Shown here in pieces: positions 43,544 to 52,200 of a stretch of DNA of 64,000 nucleotides; the first letter of the stretch is position 1, and every line of letters starts with the position of its first letter. Position numbers and translations under genes: made by a program. The notes under the pieces were generated by a model. The model saw only the letters and a program-made list of their open reading frames with translations, did not search any database and had not been told where the DNA came from. Origin of the DNA: Corallococcus macrosporus DSM 14697 (GTDB taxonomy: Bacteria; Myxococcota; Myxococcia; Myxococcales; Myxococcaceae); NCBI RefSeq assembly GCF_002305895.1, contig NZ_CP022203.1, forward strand, positions 7,412,001 through 7,476,000, given 5' to 3'.

Positions 43544-44683
43544 TTGAGCGCGTCACCCGCATGGGCATTCGTCCATCCCCCTTCCGAGCCACCTCCCCGC
43601 GCATGCACCGCGGGAGGTGCTCACGACGCGGCGCGCTCCGTCTGGACACGGGACACCGGAGACGACCCCGAGCAACTCTGGCAACTCCTCATCGACTCCG
43701 GCTACTTCAACCTGGCGGGCAGGTCCGCCGCGTGGTTCGAGTCACGCCGGGCGCCCTTCCTCGAGCTGGGACGTCGAGCCGCGCACCTGCCAGGACTTCT
43801 GAAGCAGACCGTGTGGCGCTCGGCGCGAGGCGTGGAGGCAACGCTCTCCGTGATGAAGCCGTATCGCGCCACCTGGCTGGTGCACCAGCTCGCCCGGCGA
43901 CAGGGTGGCTCGCGCTTCGAGCCCGCGCCGGGGCAGATGCTGCGAGACCTCTACGCCCACGCCGTGGCGCACGCGCGGGGCGACCCGGGCATCCGGTGGC
44001 TGGCGTCCTATGTCGAATCCACGGTGCCCTTCGTCCAGCGCACCCATCTGCGCTTCGCCAGACATGCGGTCGGCGAGGCGCTGCTGCTTCCCCTGAAGAT
44101 GCTGGACGTCGCCGGTGACGCTCCGGGCGGCGTGCCCGCCTCCGGCCTCGAGCTCCAACCACCGAACGCCACCGAGCGGGCCTTGTTCCAGGAGCACCTG
44201 GCGCGCACCCGGCCAGCGGCCTACGTCGACGCATTGGACCTCGGACCGGACACGCTGGGCCTGGAGGAAGCGGCCCGGCCCTGGCGCGAAGCGGGACTGG
44301 AGCGGGAGCGGCACCTCCTGGTGGCGCGGCGCCACGGCAGGCCACAGGCCCTGGCGGTGCTGGAGGTCGGACCGCCTGGAGCCAATCCGTTCCAGTTGCT
44401 CGACTCCGTGAGGCTGTTTCCGCTCAGCGCAGCGGGCCGCACAGCCTTCCCCGCCCTGCTGAACGCGGCACGCCGCTGGTTCGCCCGGAAGGCGCGCGAC
44501 AGCTTCGTCTTCCTGGCGGAGGCCGAAGGTGACGCGGACGCCGCGGGCGTCCCGGACGACACCTCGGGAGCGCGCCCCTACCTGTGGCTCATCCCCGCCA
44601 CCCTCGCCGCCGCCTTTGTCGAACATGTCCATGCGCAGACGGTCCACCGCCTGCTTCCCACCACCGAAAAGGAGCCGTCATGA
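43544..44683 (+). CDS. Unknown protein coupled to a diiron-protein gene
   Basis: A protein of up to 379 residues with no signal or clear membrane segment. I recognise no family with certainty. The stretch SVMKPYRATWLVHQLARRQG and the late RERHLLVARRHGRPQALAVLEVGPPGANPFQLLDSVRLFP have the alternating strand look of a GNAT-type acyltransferase, but this is weak. The only early start is a TTG at 43544 without a good ribosome site, so the N-terminus is uncertain. Its stop overlaps the next start (ATGA), so the two proteins are made together. Confidence 0.6.
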   Translation: MSASPAWAFVHPPSEPPPRACTAGGAHDAARSVWTRDTGDDPEQLWQLLIDSGYFNLAGRSAAWFESRRAPFLELGRRAAHLPGLLKQTVWRSARGVEATLSVMKPYRATWLVHQLARRQGGSRFEPAPGQMLRDLYAHAVAHARGDPGIRWLASYVESTVPFVQRTHLRFARHAVGEALLLPLKMLDVAGDAPGGVPASGLELQPPNATERALFQEHLARTRPAAYVDALDLGPDTLGLEEAARPWREAGLERERHLLVARRHGRPQALAVLEVGPPGANPFQLLDSVRLFPLSAAGRTAFPALLNAARRWFARKARDSFVFLAEAEGDADAAGVPDDTSGARPYLWLIPATLAAAFVEHVHAQTVHRLLPTTEKEPS

Positions 44684-45423
44684 GCCTGATGAACTCGCAG
44701 TACCTCCCCCACGTGAAGCAGACGCGCGAGCGCCTGGAGACCGAACCCGTCGTGCGCACGCTGCTGTCGCCCGACATCGCCCCCGCGCTGATGGAGCGCT
44801 TCCTCATCGAGTGGTCCGCCCGCGGCGCCTACATGACCGAGCCGGTGGACGGATGGATTCGGGGCGCCGGGGAGCGCTGCATCGCGCTGGGCAAGACGAA
44901 GCTCGGGCAGGCGCTCATCACCCATGCGCGTCACGAAGCGGGCCATCACCTGATGACCATCGAGGACGCCCGCACCCTCGCGCGCCGGTGGAACACGCGC
45001 CATGCGCCCGCCCTGGACGCTGACGCCCTGGTGGCCCAGCCGCCCACCGAGGCCATGCGCCAGTACCGGCAGGTCCATGACGAGGCGATTTCGAGCGCCT
45101 TGCCCCTGGGCCAGGCCGCCATCGAATACGAAGTCGGCGAGCTCGCCGTCGTCGTGGTGCCGCGCATCCTCGCCAACGTGAAGCAGGTGCTCGGACCGGA
45201 AGTGTTGGAGCGCCTCACCTTCCTCGTCGAGCATGCCGCGGTGGACGTCGGGCACACGGCGCTCAACGAGCGGATGCTGGAGGAGTGGCTGCGCGAGCAA
45301 CCCGAGGACGGCGTGCGGCTGGCGGCGTTCGGCGCGCGGGGCCTGGACTGCTACCTGCGCTTCCTGGCGGACTGCCTGCGCGCGGCGCAAGAGGGCCTGG
45401 ACCCCCTCCGTGCGGCGGCCTGA
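44680..45423 (+). CDS. Heme-oxygenase-like diiron (HDO) family protein
   Basis: A 247-residue helical protein. The residues HARHEAGHH (82-90), EYEVGELA (149-156) and EHAAVDVGHT (184-193) provide the spaced Glu/His/Asp set (Glu86, His89 or His90, Glu151, His185, Asp189, His192) expected for a non-heme diiron site in the heme-oxygenase-like fold. Such HDO enzymes carry out oxidative C-C or N-oxygenation chemistry, with CADD, UndA and SznF as known examples. Translation is coupled to the unknown protein upstream. The substrate is unknown. Confidence 0.65.
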   Translation: MSLMNSQYLPHVKQTRERLETEPVVRTLLSPDIAPALMERFLIEWSARGAYMTEPVDGWIRGAGERCIALGKTKLGQALITHARHEAGHHLMTIEDARTLARRWNTRHAPALDADALVAQPPTEAMRQYRQVHDEAISSALPLGQAAIEYEVGELAVVVVPRILANVKQVLGPEVLERLTFLVEHAAVDVGHTALNERMLEEWLREQPEDGVRLAAFGARGLDCYLRFLADCLRAAQEGLDPLRAAA

Positions 45424-45531
45424 GCCCGCCGGACGCTCCGCCTACAAAACTCCCAGGGCACTTCATTGGCCCTCACGAGGGCTGTGCGCGCCCGTGGACC
45501 TGGCCCGACCGGAGCCGCCAGACTGCGGGAC

Positions 45532-47175
45532 ATGCACCTCTCGCGAGCCGTTCTTCTCGTCCTGCTCCAGCCGCTGGCCGCCCAGGCCGCCGAATACCGC
45601 GTGGGCCCTGACCAGCAATACACCCGGGTGGGGGATGTCCCCTGGGAGTCGCTCGAGCCCGGGGACACCGTCCTCATCCACGCGCGCCCCGCGCCCTACG
45701 CGGAGAAGTGGGTCCTGGGCCGCCGGGGCACGGCCGCCGCGCCCATCACCGTGCGCGGCGTGAAGGACGCGCAGGGCAACCTGCCCGTCATCGTCGGAGA
45801 GAACGCCACCACGCGCTCGCAGCTCAACTTCTGGAGCGAGGAGCGCGGCATCCTGAAGATTGGCGGCTCCAACCAGCCCGCGGACACGATGCCCGCGCAC
45901 CTGGTGGTGGAGAACCTCCACCTGCGCCGGGCGCGTGGCGCCTTCACCGGCCGCAATGGCGCCTCCACCTACCTGGACAACGCCGCCGCCATCTTCATCG
46001 AGAAGGGCGAGCACATCACCATCCGGGGCTGCGTGCTCGAGGACAGCGGCAATGGCCTGTTCATCGCCAGCCAGGCCTCGAACGTCACCGTCGAGAACAA
46101 CCACCTCCTGGGCAACGGCAACTCCGGCAGCACCCAGGAGCACAACGCCTACACCGAGGCCCTGGGCATCACCTACCAGTTCAACCGCTTCGGCCCGCCC
46201 TGCACGGGGTGCCTGGGCAGCAACCTGAAGGACCGCTCCGCGGGCAGCCTCATCCGGTACAACTGGATTGAGGGCGGCAACCGGCAGCTCGACCTGGTGG
46301 ATTCCGGCAGCGCCACGCTGCGCTCGGCGCCGTCGTATGGGCGGACCTTCGTCTACGGCAACGTGCTGGTGGAGCCCGAGGGCGCGGGCAACCGGCAGGT
46401 GGTCCACTTCGGCGGCGACTCCGGCACCACCAACAACTACCGGGGCACGCTCTACTTCTTCCACAACACCGTGGTGTCCCGCAGGACGGACCGCACCACC
46501 TTGTTGCGGCTGTCCCACCAGGACCAGACGGCGCACGTGACGAACAACGTGGTGCTGGTGGCCGCGGCCAACGGCAACACCCTGTCCCTCACGGACGCGG
46601 CGGGCACGCTCCGGCACGGCGGCAACTGGTACAAGCCCGGCTATGTGAGCACCTTCGGCAATCTCACCGGCGCGGTGGTGGACACGGGCGGCAATCTCAC
46701 CGGCGCCGACCCGGGCTTCGTCGACCTCGCCGGCCAGGACTTCCACCTGGCCACCGGCTCCGCCCTGCGCGGGCAGGCCGTGGCGCTCCCCGCGGAGGCC
46801 AGCGGCGAGCCGGTGGCGTGGCAGTACGTGCCCCACACCCAGGGCGAGCCACGCGCCCAGGTGGACCCGGCGCACATCGGTGCATTCGGGGACGCCGCCC
46901 AGCCAGGGACGGAGACGCCCGACGCCGGCACGGGCACGCCCACCGACGCCGGCACGGGCACCCCCACCGACGCCGGCACGGGCACCCCCACCGACGCCGG
47001 TACAGGCACGCCTGCCGATGCGGGCACGACGCCGCAACAGCCGGATGACGACGAGGGCGAGGGAGGCTCGGGTGGCTGCGGCGCAACCGGAGCCGGCCTC
47101 ACGGCGCCGCTGGTGTTCGCGCTGCTCGGCGTCCTGGGGCTCCGGCGGCGCCGCGACATGACGCGAACCCCGTAG
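45532..47175 (+). CDS. Right-handed beta-helix protein with MYXO-CTERM tail
   Basis: A 547-residue secreted protein. The signal peptide ends at AAQAA. The body is a parallel beta-helix of the pectate-lyase/DUF1565 kind (HLVVENLHLRRARGAF, HITIRGCVLEDSGNGLFIA, NVTVENNHLLGNGNSG, SLIRYNWIEGG). A repeat linker of four TDAGTGTP-like units follows, then the MYXO-CTERM signal: GSGGCGATGAG, a hydrophobic helix LTAPLVFALLGVLGL and RRRRD. The cysteine is probably the site for cleavage and surface attachment. Substrates could be polysaccharides; catalytic residues are not evident. The ATG at 45532 starts the signal peptide. Confidence 0.85.
   Translation: MHLSRAVLLVLLQPLAAQAAEYRVGPDQQYTRVGDVPWESLEPGDTVLIHARPAPYAEKWVLGRRGTAAAPITVRGVKDAQGNLPVIVGENATTRSQLNFWSEERGILKIGGSNQPADTMPAHLVVENLHLRRARGAFTGRNGASTYLDNAAAIFIEKGEHITIRGCVLEDSGNGLFIASQASNVTVENNHLLGNGNSGSTQEHNAYTEALGITYQFNRFGPPCTGCLGSNLKDRSAGSLIRYNWIEGGNRQLDLVDSGSATLRSAPSYGRTFVYGNVLVEPEGAGNRQVVHFGGDSGTTNNYRGTLYFFHNTVVSRRTDRTTLLRLSHQDQTAHVTNNVVLVAAANGNTLSLTDAAGTLRHGGNWYKPGYVSTFGNLTGAVVDTGGNLTGADPGFVDLAGQDFHLATGSALRGQAVALPAEASGEPVAWQYVPHTQGEPRAQVDPAHIGAFGDAAQPGTETPDAGTGTPTDAGTGTPTDAGTGTPTDAGTGTPADAGTTPQQPDDDEGEGGSGGCGATGAGLTAPLVFALLGVLGLRRRRDMTRTP
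46921..47029 (+). repeat. 24-base tandem repeat in the beta-helix gene linker
   Basis: About four copies of a 24-base unit encoding DAGTGTPT/A sit between the beta-helix body and the MYXO-CTERM tail. Copies differ by single bases. Such linkers probably vary in length between strains. Confidence 0.8.
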
Positions 47176-47380
47176 GGTCTCGGTCCAGCCCATCGGCGCG
47201 CGGCCCTGCCCGCGCGCGGATGCGCCCGCCCTTGTCCAGGGCCGGAGCGCCGGGACTCCAGCGCGCGGCCATGACCGGCCGGCTCCCCGCCTGCGCTCGC
47301 TCACCACGAAGGTGGACGCAAGGCCAGCAAGACGCTCGACGCATCCTTCCCCTGCGCCGGGTAGCCCGTATGCTGTCGGC

Positions 47381-48322
47381 GTGAGGTGGATGCGGCAGGC
47401 AGGACAAGAATGGGGCCCAGCGCCCTGGAGGACGGCGCTCGCCCCACAGGTCCCGTGGAAACCCAAGCGGCCTTCGCGCGCGAGGCGGCGGCACCGGACC
47501 GTCGCGGCCCTGGGGCGCGTCTCCCGCGCCTTCGAGTATCCCCGCACCATCCTGCACGTCGCCCGGTCGGCCAGTGGTCCCATCATCGTCAGCGAGGACG
47601 ACGAGGGCCGCCGCTACCTCCAGTTCGGCTGGATTGGCGCCTTCCAGAGCGCGACGTGGCCAGGCTTCCCGCTGCGGCTGGAGCTGGACTACACGCGGGC
47701 CGTGGCGGCGACGCTCGCCTTCGCGCCCAACCCCTCGCGCCTGCTCGTGGTGGGCCTGGGGGGCGGCGCCATCCCCACCTTCTTGCACGCGGTGTTCCCG
47801 GACGCGCACATCGACGCGGTGGAGATTCAGCCCCAGGTGCTGGACCTGGCCCGGCGCTACTTCGGCTTCCGCGAGGACGCGGCCTTGCACGCCCACCTCA
47901 CGGACGGGCGGCGCTTCATCGAAGCGCCCGGGGCGCCGTATGACGTCATCATCCTGGACGCCTATGGCACGCGCAGCATCCCCCCGGCGCTGGCCACGCG
48001 GGAGTTCCTGCAAGCCACCCAGGCGCGGCTCACCCCGGACGGGGTGGTGGTGGGCAACGTGCTGCGGAAGACGGGCCGGCCCGGCTCGTTGATGGACCCG
48101 CTGTGGCGGGCCAGCTTCCCCCAGCTCTACGCCTTCGACGTGCGGGCGTCCGACAACCGCATCCTCGTGGGCCTGCCACACACCCGGCGGCCCCAGCGGA
48201 AGGAGCTGCTGGCGCGCGCGGGGCGGCTCGCGCGGGAATGGGGCGTGTCCTTCAACCTCCGCGCACGGGTACCCCGGCGCGTGAGCCGAAGTCCCCGCGC
48301 CCCCCGGGACAGTCACCCCTGA
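47381..48322 (+). CDS. Spermidine-synthase-like methyltransferase-fold protein
   Basis: A protein of about 313 residues with the polyamine aminopropyltransferase fold. The features are VVGLGGGAIPTFL (nucleotide loop), DAVEIQPQVLDLARRYFGF (acidic end of strand 2) and YDVIILDAYGTRSIPPALATREF (the D-x-Y catalytic-type segment). The length is close to the family's, but true spermidine synthases have specific substrate residues I cannot confirm, and many such proteins in bacteria act on other substrates. The start is uncertain; the GTG at 47381 or the ATG at 47390 is preferred over the upstream open frame. The C-terminus is very basic (RARVPRRVSRSPRAPRD). Confidence 0.72.
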   Translation: MRWMRQAGQEWGPAPWRTALAPQVPWKPKRPSRARRRHRTVAALGRVSRAFEYPRTILHVARSASGPIIVSEDDEGRRYLQFGWIGAFQSATWPGFPLRLELDYTRAVAATLAFAPNPSRLLVVGLGGGAIPTFLHAVFPDAHIDAVEIQPQVLDLARRYFGFREDAALHAHLTDGRRFIEAPGAPYDVIILDAYGTRSIPPALATREFLQATQARLTPDGVVVGNVLRKTGRPGSLMDPLWRASFPQLYAFDVRASDNRILVGLPHTRRPQRKELLARAGRLAREWGVSFNLRARVPRRVSRSPRAPRDSHP

Positions 48323-48353
48323 GGGGGGCTCCGCACAGCCAGGGGGTGGTTCA

Positions 48354-48854
48354 TCACGCCTGCGTGGCCTGCTTGCCCGCGCCGTCATACGCGCGCTGCA
48401 GGCCCTGGATGTCCAGCTTCACCATGCCCAGCATGGCCTGCATCACCCGCTGCGCCTTCACCGGGTCCTTGTCCCCCAGCAGCTTGCCCAGCACGGACGG
48501 GACAATCTGCCAGGACAGGCCGAAGCGGTCCTTGAGCCACCCACACTGCTGCGGCTGACCACCGCCCTCCAGGAGCCGCTCCCACAACGCATCCACCTCT
48601 TCCTGCGTCTGACAGTCCACGAACAGGGAGATGGCCTCGGTGAACTTGAACTGCGGGCCACCGTTCAGGGCCATGAACTGCTGCCCGTGCAACTGGAAGA
48701 CGCCGGAGATGACAGGCGCGGCGTCCGAGCCCCCCGCCCGGCTGAGGCTGAGAATCTTCGAGTCCTTCTTGAAGACAGACACGTAGAAATTCATGGCTTC
48801 TTCGGCGTTGCCGTCGAACCACAGGAAGGGCGTGATCTTCTGCATGGCCTGCAT
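48354..48854 (-). CDS. PhnB/VOC-family protein
   Basis: A 166-residue protein of the PhnB-like '3-demethylubiquinone methyltransferase' VOC group, usually not a methyltransferase. Hallmarks are ITPFLWFDGNAEEAMNFYVSVF, the GVFQLHGQQFMALNGGPQFKFTEAISLFVDCQTQEEVD block and WLKDRFGLSWQIVPSVL. The ATG at 48854 has a GGAGAA site 7-8 bases upstream. An ACATAC-N10-GTATGT inverted repeat lies 130 bases upstream and suggests a TetR-type repressor acting on this gene. Confidence 0.88.
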   Translation of the reverse strand: MQAMQKITPFLWFDGNAEEAMNFYVSVFKKDSKILSLSRAGGSDAAPVISGVFQLHGQQFMALNGGPQFKFTEAISLFVDCQTQEEVDALWERLLEGGGQPQQCGWLKDRFGLSWQIVPSVLGKLLGDKDPVKAQRVMQAMLGMVKLDIQGLQRAYDGAGKQATQA

Positions 48855-48984
48855 CGTCGTTTCTCCGCGGTGGTGGGGAAACGCGCCTGGTTCAGACGCG
48901 CCTGGACTTCCGAAGCTGCATCGCTGTGCTGGCGCATCCTGCCCACCCGACTCACCTCCACGAGCAGGCCCGACGCCACAACAC

Positions 48985-49006
48985 ACATACAGACTGGTTG
49001 GTATGT
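48985..49006. promoter_or_regulatory. TetR-like operator upstream of the PhnB/VOC gene
   Basis: ACATAC (48985-48990) and GTATGT (49001-49006) flank a 10-base spacer. The half-sites are the same as those of the palindrome at 63471-63487, which has a 5-base spacer. No regulator gene is adjacent. Confidence 0.5.
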
Positions 49007-49231
49007 ATCGAATCCGCGCGCCGCCCGTCAAGAATCGCGTTTGCGCAGCCGCGTGGAGACAGGTGCAGCGGAAGCTTCCAACGTCGTAGGTTCAAGGCTC
49101 ACGCATTTCGTGGCGGACACCGAGTCGCCGTTGCCCTGGTGAGCATGCGGCGGATAATCGGTCGGAATTGACTCACAGCGTCGGACTCCGGCACGCGCCG
49201 CCCGCCGCTCCTCTCGAACCGGAGTTCCTGG

Positions 49232-52200
49232 ATGCAGTCACATCGTGCGGTCTGGAGCAGGCGCCTGCTACTCGTGGGGAGCGTCATCCTGCTGTCATGC
49301 GGGAAGCAGGAGCCAACGCCTCCGGGTGACGACGCCCTGGCCGCCGCACGAGGCCGGGCGCTCGCCCAATGGAAGCAGGCCCCTTCCTCCTCCACCGGGT
49401 TGGCGCTGGCGCAAGCGTACTTCCCCGACCTCGGCACGGCCCCAGCGCCCTCGGCGGCCTCGGCCCGGCAGCTCGATGCGCGGCTCGCGGACGATGGCGC
49501 GCTGACCCTGACCACGCGTGGGCTGACCTTCCACGTCCGGCCGGCGGCCTCCGCCACGGACGCGCTCCGCCGCGAGCGCTCCGCCGCCTTCCAGGGCGCG
49601 CGGCACCTCTGGTGGCCCGTGGGCCCGACGACGCCCACACCGGAGGGCTGGCGCACCTCGCGCGTCGAGGAGGCGTGGATTCTGGACGCGCCGGAGGAGG
49701 GACAGCGCCACCGCGCGGAGTACACCGTCACGCTGCCCCCCTCCGTCCGCCGCATCCAGGACACGGGCGCGTACCTCCAGTTCCTGGATGAGCGAGAGCG
49801 CCCCGTCCTCCGGTTCCATCCCTCGGCGGTGCGAGACGCCAACGGCCAGTCCCGAGAAGGCACCACACGGCTCGAGGGCGGGCGCGTGAATCCCCGCACC
49901 CAGGTGTTCGACGTGGAAGGCGCGCAGGTGCGCATCACGACCGAGGTCTCGCTGGCCGGGCTCACCGCGCCGCTCGTCGTGGACCCGGGCTGGTCGTCCA
50001 CGGCCACCATGGCGACCGCCCGCGCGCAGCACGCCGGCATCCTGCTCGGCACCGGAGAACTGCTCATCACCGGGGGCGTCAACCGCACGGGCTTCGTGAC
50101 GACATCAGAGCGCTACGACCCAGTCACCGACACCTGGAGCGCGGCGAGCGCCCCCGGGATCACGGGCAATGTCACCCAGGCCGCGCTCCTCGCCGATGGA
50201 CGGGTGCTCGTGGTAGCGGATGGCTCCACGACGGGGCGCCTCTACGATGCCACCACGAATACATGGGAGGCCACGGGCCCCATGGCCGCGTCCCGCTCCC
50301 TGTCCACCCTCACCCGGCTGGACTCCAGCCAGTTCCTCATCGCGGGCGGCAGCAACCTCTCCTCCGCCGAGCTGTACGACCCGGCGACCAACACCTTCCA
50401 GCCGACCGGCGCCATGTCGACGACCAGGCGCGCCCACGCCTCCGCGCGACTGCGGGACGGGCGGGTGCTCGCGGCGAGCGGCTTCAGCACGACGGGCGAG
50501 GTCCCGAGCGCCGACCTCTACGACCCGGCGGCGGGAACCTGGACCCCCGCCGCGCCCCCGCTGGTCCCCAGGCACTACGCGACCGCCACCCTTCTTCCTG
50601 ATGGCCGTGTGCTGCTCACGGGCGGCCGCGCCGAGACCGACGTCACCACGCACTCGGAGCTCTATGACCCGGTGGCCAACACGTGGACGGCCACGGGCAG
50701 CCTGAACTTCCCGCGCAACGGCCATACGGCCACGCTGCTTCCTGACGGCCGGGTGCTCGTCGTCGGCGGCTCCGACGGCACGCGGGCCACTCAAACTGTC
50801 TCGGAGCTCTACGACCCCGCCACCGGGACGTGGACCGCGACGACCGCCATGGCGAATGGCCGGGAGAACGGCACCACGACCCTGCTCCCCTCTGGCAAGG
50901 TGCTCACCGTCGGTGGCTTCACCTCTGTGCCGTCCCTCACGTTCTACGCGGACACGGAGGTCTACGACCCCGGCGTCCAGGGCTGGTCCCCGGCGGGGAA
51001 CCTGAGCGGGGCCCGGGTGGACCCGCTGGTGGTGCTGCTGTCCTCGAACCGGGTCCTCGTGGCGGGCGGCCGTGACGCCACGGGCACCGCGCTGGCGTCC
51101 GCGTCGCTGTATGACCGGGCGGCGAACACGTGGTCCCCGGCGGCGAGCCTCGCCACCGCGAGGGCGGAGGCCACGGCGACGACGCTGGCCTCGGGCGAGG
51201 TGCTCGTCGTGGGCGGCACGAACGCGGGCGGCCCCCTGGCCACGGCCGAGCGCTACACCCCGGACACGAACACCTGGAGCGCCGCGCCGTCCCTGACGCG
51301 CGCCAGGAACCTGCACACCGCGACGCGCCTGCCTGATGGACGGGTGCTCGTCGTCGGTGGCCAGGACGGCGCGGAGGTGCTCGCCTCCGCGGAGCTGTAT
51401 GACCCGGCCACCCAGGCCTGGACCGCCGCGGCGCCCGCGTCCGGAGCGCGCGCCGCGCACGCCGCCGCCCTGCTGCCCGACGGACGGGTCCTCATCGCGG
51501 GAGGACATGGCGCGGGGGGCGCGGTGCTCGCATCGGCCGAGGTCTACGACCCCACCACCAACACCTGGGCGCCTGCAGGCAGCCTCGCCCAGGGCCGTGA
51601 ACGCTTCACGCTGACGCTGCTGCCCTCCGGAGAACTCCTGGCCGCGGGCGGCGGCGGCGCGGGCGGCATGGCGCTCGCCACCACGGAGCGCTACTCGGCC
51701 GCCACGAACACCTGGACGCCGGACAGCCCGCTGACCGAGGCGCGCTGGGGCCACGCCACCACCCTGATGCCCTCCGGCACGCTCCTGGTCGCCGGCGGCC
51801 TGAGCGCGCCAGACACCTACGTAGCCTCGGCCGAGGCCTACAGCCTCCCCGTGCGGACCTGGACGCCCGTCACCGCGCCCCAGGGACGCGGCGGCGCCGC
51901 CGTCGCCCTGCCCACGGGCGAGGTCCTGCTCGCGGGCGGCACGGCCGCCACCACCGCGGAGCTCTACTCGGACGTGCTCGCGTCCCCCGCCTGGCGCCCG
52001 GTCGTCTCGGCGCCGGAGACGCTCTACCAGACCTGCCCCGTGGTCATCGAAGGCCAGGGCTTCCAGGGCATCTCGGGCGGCTCCAGCGGCAGCTACCTGG
52101 ACTCCGCCACGGACTTCCCCCTGGTGCGCCTGCGCGCCGCGGAAGGCGGGCGGCTGTGGACGCTCCCCGCAACGGACATGTCCGCCACGCGCGCGACGGT

